Of a stretch of DNA of 64,000 nucleotides, positions 53,434 to 64,000 are shown in pieces. Under the pieces are notes generated by a model. That model was not told where the DNA came from. It saw only the letters and a program-made list of their open reading frames with translations, and did no database searches. This DNA is from Ensifer canadensis (GTDB taxonomy: Bacteria > Pseudomonadota > Alphaproteobacteria > Rhizobiales > Rhizobiaceae): contig NZ_CP083370.1 in the NCBI RefSeq assembly GCF_017488845.2, forward strand, positions 62,001-126,000. The letters are read 5' to 3'. Both the position numbers and the translations under genes were made by a program. Numbering within the stretch: the stretch's first letter is position 1; the number at the start of each line of letters is the position of its first letter.

Positions 53434-54519
53434 ATGGGCGAGCCCAACGCAGCCGCACAGCCATCCCAGGAATTCGAAAAGGTCCTGGTCAACAGTTCGA
53501 CGCAGGTCGCGTCGTTCGACACACATGACAAGACGCTGATCCAGAAGATCCAGCATTTCCTGCATTCGACGCCGGCGGCTGTGCCGTTCATCGTGCTCGT
53601 TGCAGCGATCCTGATCTTCGGTCTGACGATCGGTGGAAAGTTCTTCTCGTCCTATACGCTGACGCTGATCCTGCAGCAGATCGCCATCGTCGGCATCCTG
53701 GGGGCCGCGCAGACCCTGGTCATCCTGACGGCCGGCATCGACCTTTCGATCGGTGTGATCATGGTGCTTTCGGCTGTCATCATGGGCAATTGCGCCGTGA
53801 CTTACGGCCTTCCGGCGCCGATCGCGATCTTCATCGGCTTCGTCGTCGGCGGTGCCTGCGGCTTCCTCAACGGCTTCCTCGTCTCCAGGGTCAAGCTTCC
53901 GCCGTTCATCGTCACGCTCGGCACCTGGTACGTCATCATGTCGACGAACTTCATCTACTCGGCAAATGCGACGATCCGCGAGGCCGATGTAGCGGCCGTC
54001 ACCAAGATGCTTCACCTCTTTGGCGTCAGCTTCAAGGTGGGATCCGCCGTCTTCACGCTCGGTGTGGTGATGATGGTCGTGCTGGTCCTTGGCCTCTGGT
54101 ACGCGCTCAACCATACGGCCTGGGGACGCCACCTTTATGCCGTCGGCGACGATCCTGAGGCAGCGAAGCTTTCCGGTATCCGCACCAGCCGCGTGCTGCT
54201 CAGCGCCTATACGCTCGCCGGCCTGATTGCGGCACTCGCCGCCTGGGTCTCGATCGGCCGCAACGGCTCGATCTCGCCTTCGGCAGCGGTCACCGACTAC
54301 AATCTTCAGGCCATCACCGCGGCCGTAATCGGCGGCATCTCACTCTTCGGCGGGCGTGGATCGATCCTTGGAACGCTGATCGGCGCGATGATCGTCGGCG
54401 TGGTCTCCATGGGGCTCAACATGTTGGGCGCCGATCCGCAATGGAAAGTCTTCCTCACCGGCGTGCTGATCATCACCGCCGTCGCAATCGACCAATGGAT
54501 CAGAAAGGTAGCAGGCTGA
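53434..54519 (+). CDS. frcC: Fructose ABC transporter, permease
   Basis: 361 aa with a soluble N-terminal tail (about 50 residues) and eight or more transmembrane helices. Motifs of the ribose-type permeases are visible: TLVILTAGIDLSIGVIMVLS, GFLNGFLVSRVKLPPFIVTLGT and AVIGGISLFGGRGSILGTLIG. Start at 53434 with GAGGAAGG upstream. The stop overlaps frcA (TGATG). Confidence 0.93.
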   Translation: MGEPNAAAQPSQEFEKVLVNSSTQVASFDTHDKTLIQKIQHFLHSTPAAVPFIVLVAAILIFGLTIGGKFFSSYTLTLILQQIAIVGILGAAQTLVILTAGIDLSIGVIMVLSAVIMGNCAVTYGLPAPIAIFIGFVVGGACGFLNGFLVSRVKLPPFIVTLGTWYVIMSTNFIYSANATIREADVAAVTKMLHLFGVSFKVGSAVFTLGVVMMVVLVLGLWYALNHTAWGRHLYAVGDDPEAAKLSGIRTSRVLLSAYTLAGLIAALAAWVSIGRNGSISPSAAVTDYNLQAITAAVIGGISLFGGRGSILGTLIGAMIVGVVSMGLNMLGADPQWKVFLTGVLIITAVAIDQWIRKVAG

Positions 54520-55301
54520 TGGCTCAGGAACCCATTCTCACCGCGCGCGGCCTGGTCAAGCGTTATGGCCGAGTTACGGCTCTCGACTATGCCGATTTCG
54601 ACCTCTACCCGGGCGAGATCCTGGCCGTCATCGGCGACAACGGCGCCGGAAAGTCCTCGATGATCAAGGCGATCTCCGGCGCCATCACGCCGGATGAGGG
54701 GGAAATCCGGCTCGAGGGCCAGCAGATCAACTTCCGCTCGCCGATGGAGGCGCGCACGGCCGGCATCGAGACCGTCTATCAGAACCTGGCGCTGTCACCG
54801 GCGCTCTCGATCGCCGACAACATGTTTCTCGGCCGCGAAATCCGTAAACCCGGCATCATGGGCAAGCTTTTCCGCACGCTCGACCGTGCGGAGATGGAGA
54901 AGCGGGCGCGGGCAAAGCTGTCCGAGCTCGGCCTGATGACCATCCAGAACATCAACCAGGCGGTGGAAACGCTTTCGGGCGGCCAGCGCCAGGGCGTGGC
55001 GGTGGCGCGAGCCGCAGCCTTCGGTTCCAAGGTGGTGATCATGGACGAGCCGACGGCAGCCCTCGGCGTCAAGGAAAGCCGGCGGGTGCTGGAGTTGATC
55101 CTCGACGTGCGTTCGCGCGGCCTGCCGATCGTGCTCATCTCGCACAACATGCCGCATGTGTTCGAGGTGGCCGATCGCATCCACATCCACAGGCTTGGCA
55201 AACGCCTCTGCGTCATCAATCCGAAGGAACACACGATGTCTGATGCCGTCGCCTTCATGACCGGCGCGAAGGAGCCGCCGCGCGAGGCGCTCGCCGCATG
55301 A
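54519..55301 (+). CDS. frcA: Fructose ABC transporter, ATP-binding protein
   Basis: 260 aa with one ABC domain: Walker A GDNGAGKSS, signature LSGGQRQGVAVARA, Walker B VVIMDEP and switch His in LISHNMPHV. One domain rather than the two of RbsA/AraG types, so it must dimerise. Overlaps frcC by one base and frcK by four. Confidence 0.94.
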   Translation: MAQEPILTARGLVKRYGRVTALDYADFDLYPGEILAVIGDNGAGKSSMIKAISGAITPDEGEIRLEGQQINFRSPMEARTAGIETVYQNLALSPALSIADNMFLGREIRKPGIMGKLFRTLDRAEMEKRARAKLSELGLMTIQNINQAVETLSGGQRQGVAVARAAAFGSKVVIMDEPTAALGVKESRRVLELILDVRSRGLPIVLISHNMPHVFEVADRIHIHRLGKRLCVINPKEHTMSDAVAFMTGAKEPPREALAA

Positions 55302-55918
55302 ATGTCGGGCCGGTGGTTGATCAGATCCTCGAACGGGCGGCTGGAGCCGCCCGTTTCGTCGTGGCGATTGCCGGCCCGCCGGGTGCCGGAAAATCCACCC
55401 TGTCCGACGCGCTTGCCGAAGCGCTGGTAGCTGCAGGAGAAATGGCGGCGGTGCTGCCGATGGACGGCTTTCACATGGACAATGCCGTGCTCGAAGAGAA
55501 GGGCCTGCTTGCCCGCAAAGGTGCGCCGGAAACCTTTGATGTCAGGTCGTTCCTGGCGACGATCGCTGCGGTCAGGGCCAATGACGGCGAGGTGCTGGTG
55601 CCGGTCTTCGATCGCTCGCGCGAACTGGCGATCGCCTCGGCGCGTGTTGTAGCGGCCGATACCCGCATTATTCTCGCCGAGGGCAACTATCTGCTGCTCG
55701 ACGAGGCGCCCTGGAACAAGCTTGCCGGTGCCTTCGATTTCTCCATCTTCATCAATCCCGGCATCGAGGAACTGGAGCGGCGGCTTTTGAAGCGCTGGTT
55801 CGACCACGGCTACGACGAGGAGGCGGCGAAGCGAAAAGCCCATGGCAACGACATCCCCAACGCGCATCGTGTGGTCGAGCATCAGCGACGCGCAGATGTC
55901 GTGCTTGCGGATTTCTGA
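55298..55918 (+). CDS. frcK: FrcK, P-loop kinase-like protein of the fructose operon
   Basis: 206 aa. A Walker A loop (AGPPGAGKSTLSDAL) and DGFHMDN fit the uridine kinase/pantothenate kinase-like P-loop superfamily. It is the last gene of the S. meliloti frcBCAK operon, and its substrate is unknown. The start overlaps frcA (ATGA). A nucleoside- or sugar-kinase role is plausible but unproven. Confidence 0.88.
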   Translation: MNVGPVVDQILERAAGAARFVVAIAGPPGAGKSTLSDALAEALVAAGEMAAVLPMDGFHMDNAVLEEKGLLARKGAPETFDVRSFLATIAAVRANDGEVLVPVFDRSRELAIASARVVAADTRIILAEGNYLLLDEAPWNKLAGAFDFSIFINPGIEELERRLLKRWFDHGYDEEAAKRKAHGNDIPNAHRVVEHQRRADVVLADF

Positions 55919-56034
55919 GCGATGGTCGGATTGCGGATTGTGTTTGCGGGCGCATTGGTGATATCGAGACGCGGTTTCACCACATGAGTAACCGCCCAAC
56001 ACCCGCACCTGCCGGCTGCAAAGCTGCGCGCGCG

Positions 56035-56107
56035 GATCGGGCGCGAGCACCGGGAGGGGGATCAGGAAAAGTGTACGCGGTTTTCCGCCTGCATCCCGCC
56101 CTGACTT
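56035..56107. repeat. Rhizobial palindromic repeat, second copy
   Basis: CAGGAAAAGTG…GCGGTTTTCCGC followed by CATCCCGCCCTGA shares its core with the element at 25353. Part of the 204-base gap between frcK and pyrC, which otherwise shows no gene. Confidence 0.5.
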
Positions 56108-56122
56108 AGGAGAACGCTGACC

Positions 56123-57160
56123 ATGCAAGACCTCGTTATCCGCCGGCCGGATGATTGGCACCTTCACCTGCGCGACGGCGACATGCTGAAGGGCGTCATC
56201 GCCGACACCAGCCGCCATTTCGCCCGCGCGATCATCATGCCCAACCTCGTGCCGCCGGTCGTCACCGCGGCCGACGCTGCTGCCTATCGCGAGCGCATCC
56301 TCGCGGCCATCCCGGCAGGCGACCGGTTCGAGCCGCTGATGACGCTTTATCTCACCGAGGGCACGAACCCCGACGACGTCGAGGCCGGCCACAGGAGCGG
56401 CCTCGTCAAGGCAGTCAAGCTCTATCCGGCTGGCGCGACGACGAATTCGCACAGCGGCGTGCGCAACATCGATGAGGCGATGCCGGTGCTCGAGCGCATG
56501 GCGAAGATCGGCCTGCCGCTCTGCTTGCATGGCGAGGTCACGACATCGGACGTCGACATCTTCGACCGCGAGGCCGTGTTCATCGACACCGTGCTTGATC
56601 CCTTGCGCCAGCGCCTGCCGGAACTGAAGGTCACGATGGAGCACGTCACCACCAAGGACGGCATCGACTACATCAAGGCGTCGAAGGCCAATCTCGCCGG
56701 CTCGATCACCACCCATCACCTGATCATCAACCGCAACGCCATTCTCGTCGGCGGCATCAAGCCGCACTACTACTGCCTGCCGGTTGCCAAGCGCGAAAAC
56801 CACCGTCTGGCGCTGCGCGCTGCCGCCGTCTCGGGCGACAAGCGCTTCTTCCTCGGCACCGACTCAGCACCGCATGTCGATCCGCTGAAGGAATGCGCCT
56901 GCGGCTGCGCCGGCATCTACACCTCGATCAACACCATGAGTTGCCTGGCGCATGTGTTCGAAGAGGAGGGCGCGCTCGACAAGCTCGAAGCCTTCGCCTC
57001 GCTGAACGGTCCCACCTGGTATGGCCTGCCGGTCAACGAGGAGACGATCACGCTCAGGAAGCAGGCAGAAGCCGTGACCTATCCCAAGAAGATCGAGACC
57101 GGTGCCGGTCCGGTCACCGTTTTCGATCCGATGTTCCCGCTGCACTGGGCCGTCGCCTGA
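56123..57160 (+). CDS. pyrC: Dihydroorotase (class II, E. coli type)
   Basis: Closes carbamoyl aspartate to dihydroorotate in pyrimidine synthesis. The 345-aa TIM-barrel metalloenzyme has the metal-binding DWHLHLR (H13, H15), the lysine of [13 protein letters not shown] to be carboxylated, LCLHGEV, and LGTDSAPH. pyrE follows 27 bases downstream. Confidence 0.97.
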   Translation: MQDLVIRRPDDWHLHLRDGDMLKGVIADTSRHFARAIIMPNLVPPVVTAADAAAYRERILAAIPAGDRFEPLMTLYLTEGTNPDDVEAGHRSGLVKAVKLYPAGATTNSHSGVRNIDEAMPVLERMAKIGLPLCLHGEVTTSDVDIFDREAVFIDTVLDPLRQRLPELKVTMEHVTTKDGIDYIKASKANLAGSITTHHLIINRNAILVGGIKPHYYCLPVAKRENHRLALRAAAVSGDKRFFLGTDSAPHVDPLKECACGCAGIYTSINTMSCLAHVFEEEGALDKLEAFASLNGPTWYGLPVNEETITLRKQAEAVTYPKKIETGAGPVTVFDPMFPLHWAVA

Positions 57161-57187
57161 TCGTTTGGAATTTTGAAGGAGAGTTTG

Positions 57188-57886
57188 ATGTTTTCCAATG
57201 CGTTCACCGACAAGGCCGTGATGGCCGAGCTGGTCGCCAAGATGCTCTGGGAGATCAAGGCGGTGCATTTCAGCGCCGACAAGCCCTATAAGCTCTCGTC
57301 CGGAATGGCGAGCCCGGTTTATATCGACTGCCGCAAGCTGATCTCCTATCCGCGCATCCGTTCGGCCGTTATGGATTTTGCCGCGGCATCAATCCTGCGC
57401 GAGGCGGGCTTCGAGCAGTTCGACGTCGTCGCCGGTGGCGAGACGGCGGGTATTCCCTTCGCGGCGATGCTGGCCGAGCGCCTGGGCCTGCCGATGATCT
57501 ACGTGCGCAAGGCGCCGAAGGGTCATGGCCGCAACGCCCAGATCGAGGGCCACATGCCGGAGGGCGCCCGTGTTCTTGTTATCGAGGACCTGACGACCGC
57601 CGGCGGCTCGATGTTCAAGTTCATCGATGCGATCCGCGCAGCCGGCGGCATCGTCGACCACGGCATCGCGCTCTTCTATTACGATATCTTCCCGGAGGCC
57701 GTCGGCGAGATGAAGGGCAAGGGTGTCGACCTGCACTGGATCGCCACATGGCGCAACGTGCTTGCCGTTGCCCGCGAGCAGGCGCTGTTCGACGACGAGA
57801 CGCTTGGCGAAGTCGAGGCCTTCCTCAACGACCCGCTGGCCTGGTCTGGCCGCAATGGCGGCGTCAGCGCGCTTGCCGCCCAATAG
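57188..57886 (+). CDS. pyrE: Orotate phosphoribosyltransferase
   Basis: Forms orotidylate from orotate and PRPP. The 232-aa protein shows [31 protein letters not shown], the flexible loop and the PRPP-binding [13 protein letters not shown]. The start at 57188 has AAGGAG upstream. Pair with pyrC. Confidence 0.96.
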   Translation: MFSNAFTDKAVMAELVAKMLWEIKAVHFSADKPYKLSSGMASPVYIDCRKLISYPRIRSAVMDFAAASILREAGFEQFDVVAGGETAGIPFAAMLAERLGLPMIYVRKAPKGHGRNAQIEGHMPEGARVLVIEDLTTAGGSMFKFIDAIRAAGGIVDHGIALFYYDIFPEAVGEMKGKGVDLHWIATWRNVLAVAREQALFDDETLGEVEAFLNDPLAWSGRNGGVSALAAQ

Positions 57887-57950
57887 TCGGCGACACCCTG
57901 GGATTTCGTCGAAAGTCATTGAAATCAGTTGAAATGTCTTCAGGGGAGAA

Positions 57951-58883
57951 ATGCCGATGATCGTATGTTGTGGTGAAGCGCTGATCGACATGCTGCCGCG
58001 GGACACGACCGCGGGCGAAAGTGCATTTGCGCCCTATGCCGGCGGGGCGATCTTCAATACGGCGATCGCGCTCGGTCGGCTCGGCATTCCCACCGGCTTC
58101 TTCACCGGCCTTTCCGATGACATGTTCGGCGATGTCCTCCGCGAAACGCTGAAGGCGGCGAATGTCGACTTCGCTCCCTGCGCGACCCTGTCGCTGCATA
58201 CAACGCTTGCCTTCGTCAAGCTCGTCAACGGCCATGCCACCTACGCCTTCTTCGACGAGAACACGGCGGGGCGGATGATTACGAAAGATCATCTGCCGGC
58301 GCTCGGCGACTTCTGCGAGGCGCTGCATTTCGGCGCGATCAGCCTCATCCCCGAGCCCTGCGGCTCGACATATGAGGCGCTGATGACCCGCGAACACGAA
58401 AAGCGGATCATCTCCTTCGACCCGAACATCCGGCCCGGCTTCATCAAGGATCGGGAAGCCCATCTCGCCCGGATGAACCGCATGGCGGCGATGTCTGACA
58501 TCATCAAGTTCTCGGATGAAGATCTCGACTGGTTCGGCATGACCGGCAGCCACGACGATCTGGCGGCCGAATGGCTGAAGCGCGGTCCGAAGCTGGTTCT
58601 GATCACCAAGGGCGCCGATGGGGCCGTCGGCTACACCGGGCGTCACAAGGTCGACGTTGCCGGTGAGCGCGTCACGGTCGTCGACACGGTCGGTGCCGGC
58701 GATACCTTCGATGCCGGCGTGCTCGCATCGCTGAAGCTGAGCGGTCTCCTGACCAAGGACGCCGTCGCAAACCTCTCGGAAAGCGCTGTTCGCGACGCCC
58801 TGGCCCTCGGCGCCAGGGCCGCCGCCGTCACCGTTTCGCGTGCCGGCGCCAACCCGCCCTGGAAGCATGAAATCGGGCTCTGA
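57951..58883 (+). CDS. frk: Fructokinase (PfkB family)
   Basis: 310 aa. It has GGAIFNTAIALGRLG near the N-terminus and the C-terminal catalytic motif VGAGDTFDAG with its Asp base near residue 252. Should phosphorylate fructose imported by FrcBCA to fructose 6-phosphate, which Pgi (60.4-62.0 kb) then interconverts with glucose 6-phosphate. Monocistronic or the end of pyrC–pyrE–frk. Confidence 0.92.
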   Translation: MPMIVCCGEALIDMLPRDTTAGESAFAPYAGGAIFNTAIALGRLGIPTGFFTGLSDDMFGDVLRETLKAANVDFAPCATLSLHTTLAFVKLVNGHATYAFFDENTAGRMITKDHLPALGDFCEALHFGAISLIPEPCGSTYEALMTREHEKRIISFDPNIRPGFIKDREAHLARMNRMAAMSDIIKFSDEDLDWFGMTGSHDDLAAEWLKRGPKLVLITKGADGAVGYTGRHKVDVAGERVTVVDTVGAGDTFDAGVLASLKLSGLLTKDAVANLSESAVRDALALGARAAAVTVSRAGANPPWKHEIGL

Positions 58884-58901
58884 GAAGAGCCCGCACGAAA
58901 C

Positions 58902-59117
58902 TCAATCCTTTTCCTCCGGGCGATATTCGAGAATGTCACCCGGCTGGCAATCGAGAACGGCGCAGATCTTCTCCAACGTGTCGAAGCGCACGCCTTTGAC
59001 CTTGCCCGATTTTAACAGCGATATGTTCTGCTCGGTAATGCCGACCTGTTCCGCAAGATCGCGCGAGCGCACCTTGCGTTTCGCCAGCATGACGTCGAGG
59101 TTTACGACAATCGGCAT
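58902..59117 (-). CDS. XRE-family (YozG-type) transcriptional regulator
   Basis: 71 aa, nearly all helix-turn-helix: LAEQVGITEQNISLLKSGKVKGVRFDTLEKICAVLDCQPGDIL split over the domain. Such small regulators often pair with DUF2975 proteins. It starts 3 bases after the DUF2975 stop, so it is co-transcribed with it. Confidence 0.92.
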   Translation of the reverse strand: MPIVVNLDVMLAKRKVRSRDLAEQVGITEQNISLLKSGKVKGVRFDTLEKICAVLDCQPGDILEYRPEEKD

Positions 59118-59120
59118 CCG

Positions 59121-59675
59121 TTAAACGAAGCTCCTGTTCTCGGCTTCGATCCCCGATGCGATGACCATGACATGGCCGAGCACCAGAAGCAGCCCGGCCA
59201 TCAGCATAACGATAATCGTTCCCCCATTGATGTCGATGAAGACGGAGTGCCCGGTCGTACTGGGATTGTCGTAGGTGACAGCCATGATGCCGATTGCGTT
59301 GCTGACAGTCATGCACAAGGAACCGACGATGGCGATGATGCCGATCCGCTTCAGCAGGACACCATTGCGGCTGGAAAGGATCTCACCGCGTTCGAAACCG
59401 TCGAAAAGTTGCCAGGCAAAGGCGAGGCCGGCAATAACAAGCGCATTGTTCATCGCAGTGAGAAACATGACGGTTATTATCGCGCGATAGGAGAGCGTGA
59501 TGGCGGAGACCTTCGGGAAGACCACGTCGCGAATACCCTGCTCGAAGCCGGCCCGGTCGAAGAAAATCTGCCAGTGCCCGTAGACGACGGCCGAGCAGAA
59601 CACTGCGCCGCACAATACGACCATCAGTTTCATGATGCGGCTCAGCTTGCGCAGCCGCTCGGGAGATCCGTTCAT
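59121..59675 (-). CDS. DUF2975 family membrane protein
   Basis: 184 aa with four hydrophobic helices (about 15-35, 60-85, 105-130 and 148-172), including FAWQLFDGFERGEILSSRNGVLLKRIG split around the family's signature FxxGxxFS-like motif. Function unknown. First gene of a two-gene unit with the XRE regulator; upstream DNA is AT-rich. Confidence 0.9.
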   Translation of the reverse strand: MNGSPERLRKLSRIMKLMVVLCGAVFCSAVVYGHWQIFFDRAGFEQGIRDVVFPKVSAITLSYRAIITVMFLTAMNNALVIAGLAFAWQLFDGFERGEILSSRNGVLLKRIGIIAIVGSLCMTVSNAIGIMAVTYDNPSTTGHSVFIDINGGTIIVMLMAGLLLVLGHVMVIASGIEAENRSFV

Positions 59676-59757
59676 TAAAAAGTTCCTTATCGGCTCACTT
59701 GTTTTTTTATTGTAAAACGATAATTATTTCGCGTCAATTATGATTTTGGTGCGTTTC

Positions 59758-60351
59758 ATGACTTTCCGTATTTTGATGAACCCATGCCTTTTCCTGTCCC
59801 TCAACGTGCTGGCCGCCTGTGCAGCGCTCAATGTCGGCTCGTTTGAAAAACTGTCTGGCGTCGATCCGCTCACGTCCGATCCGGCAGAACTGCGTGTTGC
59901 CCTTTTGGTGCCCGAAGCGCTGTCGCTCAGGCGCGGCGACGCAACACTCGGCATTTCGTGGAAGGCGGATGGTGCGCCCCTCGACACCCACCGTTTTGCC
60001 CTTCAGATCCAATCCGGAAATGTCGGGGCGCCGGGGCTGACCGAGGGGATGCGGGAGGGGCAGACGCTCTATGTCCTGACGCTGACGCCCGCCGATGCGG
60101 AGCGCCTGCGCGATATGCAGGAGAAGATCGCGGCGACCAAAGGCACGGAGGCCAAGGGTCGCGGAAGCCTTACGGTCGGTTTTTCCGGTGGCTGCTGGAG
60201 CGGTGCGTTTCCTGCTGACCAGAAAGTCACGGTCGATGCCTGGATCCGTACGCGTTCCGACGAAAACTACTTCCAGCTCCTTTCGGGACTGGATCTGATG
60301 GATATGCTCCGCCAGTCCGGCGTCAAGGCGCTGCCGGCCTGCGCGGCCTGA
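59758..60351 (+). CDS. Predicted lipoprotein of unknown function
   Basis: 197 aa. The N-terminus has a hydrophobic signal and lipobox LAAC with the lipidation Cys at residue 21. The rest is soluble, probably beta-rich, with several Gly and Thr turns and a Cys pair in FSGGCWSG and LPACAA. No family recognised. Starts at 59740 and 59758 are both possible; I chose the latter because it gives a compact signal. Transcribed away from the DUF2975 gene. Confidence 0.7.
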   Translation: MTFRILMNPCLFLSLNVLAACAALNVGSFEKLSGVDPLTSDPAELRVALLVPEALSLRRGDATLGISWKADGAPLDTHRFALQIQSGNVGAPGLTEGMREGQTLYVLTLTPADAERLRDMQEKIAATKGTEAKGRGSLTVGFSGGCWSGAFPADQKVTVDAWIRTRSDENYFQLLSGLDLMDMLRQSGVKALPACAA

Positions 60352-60353
60352 AC

Positions 60354-60382
60354 GGCCAGGGCACGCCGGGCGCGCCCTGGCC
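60354..60382. terminator. Hairpin between the lipoprotein gene and pgi
   Basis: GGCCAGGGC and GCCCTGGCC form a 9-bp perfect stem between two convergent genes. No T run on either side, so termination strength is uncertain. Confidence 0.5.
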
Positions 60383-60390
60383 TCGCATTC

Positions 60391-62016
<1,626 letters not shown>

Positions 62017-62144
62017 CGCGGGGCTCCTTGTGTCGGACATTCGCCTGCGTAGCTATTCGCTTTGCATTGTCCAAATCAAGCCCGCAAAACCGCCGGGATG
62101 GCGGTTTTCAGGATTTTTTAAATCGTTTTAAGTCGAGGCTGGCC

Positions 62145-63845
62145 CTAGCCCCGGAGGTCCTTGCGCAGGATCTTGCCGACATTGGTTTTCGGCAACTCGG
62201 TGCGGAACTCGACGAAGCGCGGCCGCTTGTAGTTGGTGAGATTGGCCGCGCAATGCCGCTTGACGTCCTCTTCGGTCAGGTCAGGATCCTTGCGCACGAC
62301 GAACAGCTTGACGGCTTCGCCCGAATGTTCGTCCGGAACGCCGATCGCCGCGCATTCGAGAATGCCGGGATGGGTCATCGCCACTTCCTCGATCTCGTTA
62401 GGGAAGACGTTGAAGCCCGAAACCAGGATCATGTCCTTCTTGCGATCGACGATCTTGACGAGGCCGGCGGGGTTTATGAAGCCGATATCGCCGGAGCGGA
62501 AGAAACCGTCGGGCGAAATCGCCTTGGCGGTTTCGTCCGGACGCTGCCAGTAACCGGCCATGACCTGCGGCCCGCGAATGCAGATTTCGCCGACGTCGCC
62601 GATCGCCAGGGTGTTGCCCTGGTCGTCGCGGATCTCAACCTCGGTCGAAGGGATCGGAAAGCCGATCGTGCCGGTGAACTCGGTCGAGTCGAGAAGGTTG
62701 GCGGTGGCGACCGGCGACGTCTCGGAAAGCCCGTAGCCTTCGGCGATCGGGCACCCCGTCATCTTCTGCCAGCGCTCTGCCACCGGTCTTTGGATGGCCA
62801 TGCCGCCGCCGAAGGTGAGCATCAGCGACGAGAAGTCGAGCTTCTGGAATTCGGGGTTGTTCATCAGCGCATTGAACAGCGTGTTGAGACCCGGGAAGAT
62901 GTTGGTCTTGTACTTGCCGAGCTCCTTGACGAAGCCGGGAATGTCGCGTGGGTTGGGGATCAGGATGTTGTTGCCGCCGGTGGCAAGGCCCATCAGCGAG
63001 TTCACCGTCAGCGCGAAGATATGGTAGAGCGGCAGAGCGCACATGAAGACGAGACTGTCCGGCCGCGGACGCGAGCGGAACGCCGTGTCGAACCAGATTT
63101 CCATCTGCGCCATGTTCGACAAAAGGTTGGAATGGGTGAGCGTCGCCCCTTTGGAAATACCCGTGGTGCCGCCGGTATATTGCAGGAAAGCGACATCGCT
63201 CGGCGCCACATTGGGTTTGGTCAGCTTCAGGCGGCCACCTTCGGCGAGCACGGACTTGAAGGAATGATGGCCGGGGATCGACCAGGCGGGCACGAGCTTC
63301 TTCACCCGGCGCACGATCAGATTGACGATCGTGCCCTTGAAGCCGAGCATGTCGCCCATCGTGGCGACCACCACATGCTTGATGCTGGTCTTGGCCGCAA
63401 CCTGCTGGACCGTATGAGCGAAGTTCTCAAGCACGAAGATCGCCTTGGCGCCGGAATCGACGAGCTGATGTTCCAGTTCGCGCGGCGTGTAGAGCGGGTT
63501 GACGTTCACGACCGTGAATCCTGCCCTCAGAATGCCGAAAACGATAACAGGGTTCTGCAGGATGTTCGGCATCATCACCGCGACGCGGTCGCCCTTCGAC
63601 AGCCCGCGCGCCTGCAGCCAGGCGCCGATCTTGGCGGATTCGGCATTGAGCTCGGAGAAGGTCAGCGATTTGCCCATGCAGGTAAAGGCGAAGCGGCGCG
63701 AGTAGCGCGCGACGGCATGGTCGAAGAAGTCGCCGATCGATTTGTAGGGCAGAGGGCCGATTTCGGCGGCAATGCCCGGCGGATAGGACTTCAGCCAGAT
63801 CTTCTCCGGGCTGATGCCTGTTGGTTGCGTGTTGAGTTCCGCCAT
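62145..63845 (-). CDS. fadD: Long-chain fatty-acid–CoA ligase
   Basis: 566 aa ANL-superfamily enzyme. ATP-binding motif TGGTTGISKGA (near residue 220), then GYGLSETSPV, the adenylate motif with SGDIGFINPAGLVKIVDRKKD and the catalytic Lys in KTNVGKILRKDL. Activates fatty acids for beta-oxidation at the membrane. In S. meliloti fadD lies in this place and affects swarming and nodulation. Start at 63845 with GGGAGAGAGG upstream. The 155 bases to the window end are its promoter region. Confidence 0.96.
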   Translation of the reverse strand: MAELNTQPTGISPEKIWLKSYPPGIAAEIGPLPYKSIGDFFDHAVARYSRRFAFTCMGKSLTFSELNAESAKIGAWLQARGLSKGDRVAVMMPNILQNPVIVFGILRAGFTVVNVNPLYTPRELEHQLVDSGAKAIFVLENFAHTVQQVAAKTSIKHVVVATMGDMLGFKGTIVNLIVRRVKKLVPAWSIPGHHSFKSVLAEGGRLKLTKPNVAPSDVAFLQYTGGTTGISKGATLTHSNLLSNMAQMEIWFDTAFRSRPRPDSLVFMCALPLYHIFALTVNSLMGLATGGNNILIPNPRDIPGFVKELGKYKTNIFPGLNTLFNALMNNPEFQKLDFSSLMLTFGGGMAIQRPVAERWQKMTGCPIAEGYGLSETSPVATANLLDSTEFTGTIGFPIPSTEVEIRDDQGNTLAIGDVGEICIRGPQVMAGYWQRPDETAKAISPDGFFRSGDIGFINPAGLVKIVDRKKDMILVSGFNVFPNEIEEVAMTHPGILECAAIGVPDEHSGEAVKLFVVRKDPDLTEEDVKRHCAANLTNYKRPRFVEFRTELPKTNVGKILRKDLRG

Positions 63846-64000
63846 GACCTCTCTCCCTCTGGTCGCCACAGGCTAGCCTTGCTTGCGGCCAAAGAAGTAA
63901 CCCTCCCGGTCTTCTCTTGCCGATGAAGATGATGCTTTTACGACACCTCTTCAAGCCGAGATTCGGGATTATATAACTTTGACGTAAACGTCAACTCAGC

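Noticed and set aside
62028..63926. A 632-codon open frame opposite fadD
   Set aside because: Same reason: a shadow of fadD, with no recognisable domain and no ribosome site.

Overview
This is a GC-rich 64 kb chromosomal window from an alphaproteobacterium of the Rhizobiaceae, most likely Ensifer/Sinorhizobium. I infer this from gene content and order. The blocks putA–ykgJ–spdA–(Sel1)–(FecR)–cyaD1–clr, frcR / frcBCAK–pyrC–pyrE–frk and pgi–fadD, and the order engB–yidC–rnpA–rpmH, are arranged as I remember them from the Sinorhizobium meliloti chromosome. Several intergenic repeats also resemble the mosaic palindromes (RIME type) of rhizobia. I see no prophage, CRISPR array, rRNA operon or intact insertion sequence. 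One tRNA gene is present, tRNA-Arg(ACG).

Layout. 0-3.7 kb: end of def, then fmt–truA, facing a small membrane protein gene and dapE. 3.8-11.1 kb: transport and stress genes, namely an RND pump, its membrane fusion protein, an esterase-like protein that has lost its catalytic triad, a divergent LysR regulator, and an HxlR regulator divergent from an SMR exporter. 11.2-22.5 kb: housekeeping and miscellaneous genes (DEAD-box helicase, DUF805, dapD, LOG-type protein, EF-hand protein, HAD nucleotidase, fatty-acid hydroxylase, EamA transporter, ada, PEP-mutase family, argB). 22.6-25.4 kb: an ECF sigma factor, its RskA-type anti-sigma factor, a secreted fasciclin protein and an exported MsrB. 25.5-29.4 kb: DUF1269, engB, yidC, rnpA, rpmH. 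29.7-35.8 kb: a chemoreceptor with a CheR/CheB tether, then TVP38, a flavoprotein and a histidine kinase in tight succession. 35.9-39.5 kb: tRNA-Arg and small genes among repeats. 39.7-43.4 kb: putA. 43.6-49.5 kb: a cyclic-nucleotide module (class III phosphodiesterase, Sel1 protein, FecR protein, CHASE2 adenylate cyclase, CRP-like regulator) with a good Clr box in front of the Sel1 gene. 49.8-58.9 kb: DoxX, then fructose uptake and kinase genes (frcR–rbsD/fucU divergent from frcBCAK, then frk) with pyrC and pyrE between them. 58.9-64 kb: an XRE/DUF2975 pair, a lipoprotein, pgi and fadD.

How parts work together. FrcBCAK with Frk and Pgi would take fructose from the periplasm into central hexose-phosphate metabolism under the ROK repressor FrcR. 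The Clr/CyaD1/SpdA genes make, sense and degrade cyclic nucleotides. In S. meliloti the same genes control root infection. The sigma/anti-sigma/fasciclin/MsrB block looks like an envelope oxidative-stress unit.

The observations I would check first are the triad-less esterase tied to the RND pump, the Clr box at 46052-46067, an element of about 263 bp with long terminal inverted repeats between ykgJ and spdA, and a near-consensus promoter at 36845-36872 in front of a 34-codon membrane peptide gene. No calculation or database search was run. Family assignments come from reading motifs.
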